A stretch of DNA of 15,417 nt from Deltaproteobacteria bacterium (GTDB lineage Bacteria > Myxococcota_A > Polyangia > HGW-17). This document shows, one piece after another, positions 13,392 to 15,417 of the stretch; the first letter of the stretch is position 1; the number at the start of each line of letters is the position of its first letter. The stretch is taken from assembly GCA_003249585.1 (NCBI GenBank), contig QKIM01000026.1, forward strand, positions 1 to 15,417. Direction: 5' to 3'. The position numbers and the translations under genes were made by a program. Below the pieces are notes generated by a model. The model ran no database searches. It saw only the letters and a list, made by a program, of their open reading frames with translations, and had not been told where the DNA came from.

Positions 13392-14867
13392 CTAGAAAGA
13401 AGAGGGGAAGGAGTGGCGCGGCGGGTTGACGGCCCACCCGAGGTTGGACCACCCGTCGCCGTCGGCGTCGGCGATGCCGTAGAAGAGCACCGTGCGGTTC
13501 CCAAGATCCAGGAGGGCCGGGGAGAACTCCGAGTCGTGGTTCACGAAGGAGTTGGGTACGATACGGTCGAAGACGGGGTTGAAGGGATAGGGAACGAAGG
13601 AGATCCCGTCGGTGGAGGCCAGGTAGCCGATGGAGTGGTTGGCCCGCACCTGGTCCGTCGTGCCGAAGCTCGAGGCCTGGGCGCTCTCGTATCCGTAGGC
13701 GCTCACCAGCATCTTGTAGACGATGGAGCCGTCGGAGGCGCGGTCCACGACCACGTAGGGCGATCGGACCCTGGAGACTCCACGCCAGAGGATGCCGTCG
13801 TCGAGATAGTGGGGTCGCACCACGCTCACCCGGGCAGAGGCGTCGGTGTCGGGGTCTGGGAAGGTGAAGCCCACACGGTCCAGACTCTCCATGACCTTGA
13901 TCTCGGCGCCGTCACCGGTCTCGAAGTAGAGCAGGATGGTCTCGCCGTCGGGATGCACCACGGCGGAAGGCGCCCGGACCGTGACCTCGTTGCCCCAGGG
14001 CACCACCACGGGCAGGGAGTCCCGCACCCAGGCTCGCCCGTCATCGCTGGTGGCCCGCCCGATGGCGGCGCCGTCGCCGATCTCGAAGAACATGATGTAC
14101 CGTGCGCTGTGGTAGATCACCGAAGGCGCGCCCACACGCCAGTCGTCCGCGGCGTCGGATTCCAGGACGGGCGCCGGTGGGGTCATCTCCCAGTTCTCTC
14201 CGTCGTAGGAGGCGGCCCGGAAGATGACACGGCGATCCTGGGAGCCCTGATCCATCTCCACGAAGAGATGGTAGAGGTACCCGTTGGTCGTCACGGGAGA
14301 AGGCTCCGTGAGCACCCTGGGCTCCATCTGGATGGAGCACTCCTCGTCATCGTAGCAGTCGGCGTCCCAACTGCAGGGAGCCGTCACACAGCGGGCGATG
14401 GAGAGGGCACACAGCTCCCCGGTCTGGCACTCGCCGTCGACGATGCACATCTGCTGGCACATGCCCAGATCGCACCGCGCGTTGGTGCCAGGGCACTCGC
14501 AGTCCGTCTCGCAGGAGATGACGCAGCGTTTATTGTTGAAATCGCAAACGCTCCCATCGGGGCACTCGTCGGTGCGCGTGCAGTACTTCACCTTGCACTC
14601 CCCGCAGACGCAGGTCTCGCGTCCCTGGCAGTCGGAGTGGTCGAAGCAGGTGACAGGATCCGGTGCGTCCCGTTTGGTGCAGAACCCACCCAGGGTACTG
14701 TCGGGAGGGGCGATGCGGTGATTGCCCACGCAGATCTCCACAGGGCCCTTCTCTTCGAAGGGGGAGACCCCGGTCTCAAGGGAGATCCCGGAGTAATCCT
14801 GCTGGTCGAGGAGCGTACAGCTCCCCAAAAGAGTCGTCATGGCGAGGATCAGCGCGCAGCGTCCCAT
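13392..14867 (-). CDS. Lipoprotein with Cys-rich N-terminal region and predicted GH43/GH32-like beta-propeller
   Basis: A 491-residue product. The signal ends in LLGSC, giving lipidated Cys17. Residues 46-177 hold 23 cysteines in short patterns such as CVCGECKVKYC and CPDGSVCDF, like small disulfide modules of secreted deltaproteobacterial proteins. From about 185 the pattern changes to repeated blades: YLYHLFVEMD, IFRAASYDGENWE, GAPSVIYHSARYIMFFEI, IGRATSDDGRAWV and RAPSAVV. These resemble five-bladed propellers of the GH43/GH32 glycosidase group. Whether the catalytic acids of those enzymes are kept cannot be settled by eye, so it may bind rather than cleave carbohydrate. ATG 14867 follows the stop of the FadL-like gene by one base, with GGAG inside that gene's end, so translation is probably coupled. 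A later in-frame Met10 is less likely because it shortens the signal peptide. Confidence 0.75.
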   Translation of the reverse strand: MGRCALILAMTTLLGSCTLLDQQDYSGISLETGVSPFEEKGPVEICVGNHRIAPPDSTLGGFCTKRDAPDPVTCFDHSDCQGRETCVCGECKVKYCTRTDECPDGSVCDFNNKRCVISCETDCECPGTNARCDLGMCQQMCIVDGECQTGELCALSIARCVTAPCSWDADCYDDEECSIQMEPRVLTEPSPVTTNGYLYHLFVEMDQGSQDRRVIFRAASYDGENWEMTPPAPVLESDAADDWRVGAPSVIYHSARYIMFFEIGDGAAIGRATSDDGRAWVRDSLPVVVPWGNEVTVRAPSAVVHPDGETILLYFETGDGAEIKVMESLDRVGFTFPDPDTDASARVSVVRPHYLDDGILWRGVSRVRSPYVVVDRASDGSIVYKMLVSAYGYESAQASSFGTTDQVRANHSIGYLASTDGISFVPYPFNPVFDRIVPNSFVNHDSEFSPALLDLGNRTVLFYGIADADGDGWSNLGWAVNPPRHSFPSSF

Positions 14868-14868
14868 G

Positions 14869-15417
14869 TCAGAACTCCATCTCCAGCCCCAGGGAGACCT
14901 GGTGGATGCTCCCCCCGTGCTGCACGGAGGGGAGGGTCGGGTTGTCCTTCACGGCGGTCTTCTCCATGAGGGCATGGAGCTGATAGGCGAACCTCAGCAC
15001 GCCGGGGTAGGGCCAAAAGGAGGGGCCCTTGAACTTCATGCTGACCCCCAGGGCCACCACGTGCCGGTCGTTGTCCATGAGCGTGGAGATCCCTGTCTGC
15101 AGCGGCGTGGGGGAGGGCACATAGCTGTACCCGCCGAGGAAGGTGAAGTCCCCGTTCCTGAGCTTCACGCCCACCCGGGGGGAGAGCGTGTCGTGGAAAT
15201 TGTCCGCGGGGAGGAAGGCCTCCACGAGGGGGGGGTTCACGCCGAGATCCACCAGGATCTTCACCAGGGAGATGCCGGCGTCATACTTGGACCACTGGAA
15301 CCAGTCGAGGGCTCCGTAGACCGAGACGGCGCCCTCGGTGTTGAGGGCGAAGCCCAGGCTCACCTTGCGGGGAGTGTAGTGGTCGAACATCTTCAGGGCG
15401 ATGATGGCGTCGCCCGT
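14869..15417 (-). CDS. FadL/OmpP1/TodX-family outer-membrane transport protein, C-terminal part
   Basis: The frame is open to the right edge of the window, so only the C-terminal 182 residues are visible. Family hallmarks are HDTLSPRVGVKLRNGDFTFLGGYSY, then VPSPTPLQTG and LMDNDRHVVALGVSMKF. These match the FadL-type pattern of DT-SPRVG, GY-Y-PSP and LD-DRH-V-LG. Alternating strands and the terminal Phe (LGLEMEF) fit a beta-barrel insertion signal. FadL-type channels take up hydrophobic molecules such as long-chain fatty acids or aromatic hydrocarbons. The substrate here cannot be read. It is the upstream gene of a two-gene unit with the propeller lipoprotein, separated by one base. Confidence 0.85.
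   Translation of the reverse strand, partial: TGDAIIALKMFDHYTPRKVSLGFALNTEGAVSVYGALDWFQWSKYDAGISLVKILVDLGVNPPLVEAFLPADNFHDTLSPRVGVKLRNGDFTFLGGYSYVPSPTPLQTGISTLMDNDRHVVALGVSMKFKGPSFWPYPGVLRFAYQLHALMEKTAVKDNPTLPSVQHGGSIHQVSLGLEMEF

Noticed and set aside
13413..14969. Plus-strand frame of about 518 codons opposite the propeller lipoprotein.
   Set aside because: The minus strand has a lipobox, cysteine modules and propeller blades; this frame has no signal peptide, motif or ribosome binding site and runs into the FadL-like gene.

Overview
The window reads as GC-rich chromosomal DNA from a Gram-negative bacterium, most likely a member of the Myxococcota/Deltaproteobacteria. The main grounds are an Omp85 outer-membrane barrel, a FadL-type porin, three lipoproteins with clear lipoboxes, and two cysteine-rich secreted proteins, one of them with MopE-type CDGxDNDCDG repeats. 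Families of this kind are abundant in large-genome deltaproteobacteria. The taxonomic placement is inferred from gene content, not from a marker gene. No transposase, integrase, phage gene, CRISPR array or origin was seen.

Layout. Bases 1-144 hold a short upstream region with a perfect 12-bp palindrome. A Flp-type pilin gene and a GTG-started prepilin peptidase gene follow (145-999), then a 953-residue Omp85-family protein with about seven POTRA-like repeats (1097-3958). A 211-bp gap carries a good promoter and a leader with a UUCG-capped hairpin in front of an elongation factor G paralogue with altered GTPase motifs (4170-6242). A tRNA-Arg(CCU) gene with its own promoter (6316-6389) comes next, then a receiver-like protein lacking its phosphoacceptor aspartate (6431-6979), a cytidine deaminase (7060-7479), a DUF1232 protein (7645-8175) and a 594-residue exported protein of unknown family with ten cysteines (8285-10069).

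From 10321 onward most genes lie on the minus strand: the MopE-repeat lipoprotein (10321-11697), a small cupin (11907-12182), and at the right end a FadL-like porin (cut by the window edge) followed one base later by a lipoprotein that joins a Cys-rich region to a predicted beta-propeller (13392-15417). A plus-strand lipoprotein of unknown family (12346-13383) sits between them, divergent from the cupin and convergent with the propeller lipoprotein.

How the genes work together. Most of the window serves the cell envelope: pilus subunit and processing enzyme, outer-membrane assembly, lipoproteins and a porin. The centre holds translation and housekeeping genes (EF-G paralogue, tRNA, cytidine deaminase). 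The pairs that clearly belong together are flp with its peptidase (33 bp apart) and the FadL-like gene with the propeller lipoprotein (stop and start one base apart). The other neighbours may simply be adjacent. The least explained items are the EF-G paralogue, the pseudo-receiver, the ten-cysteine exported protein and the Cys-rich/propeller lipoprotein.
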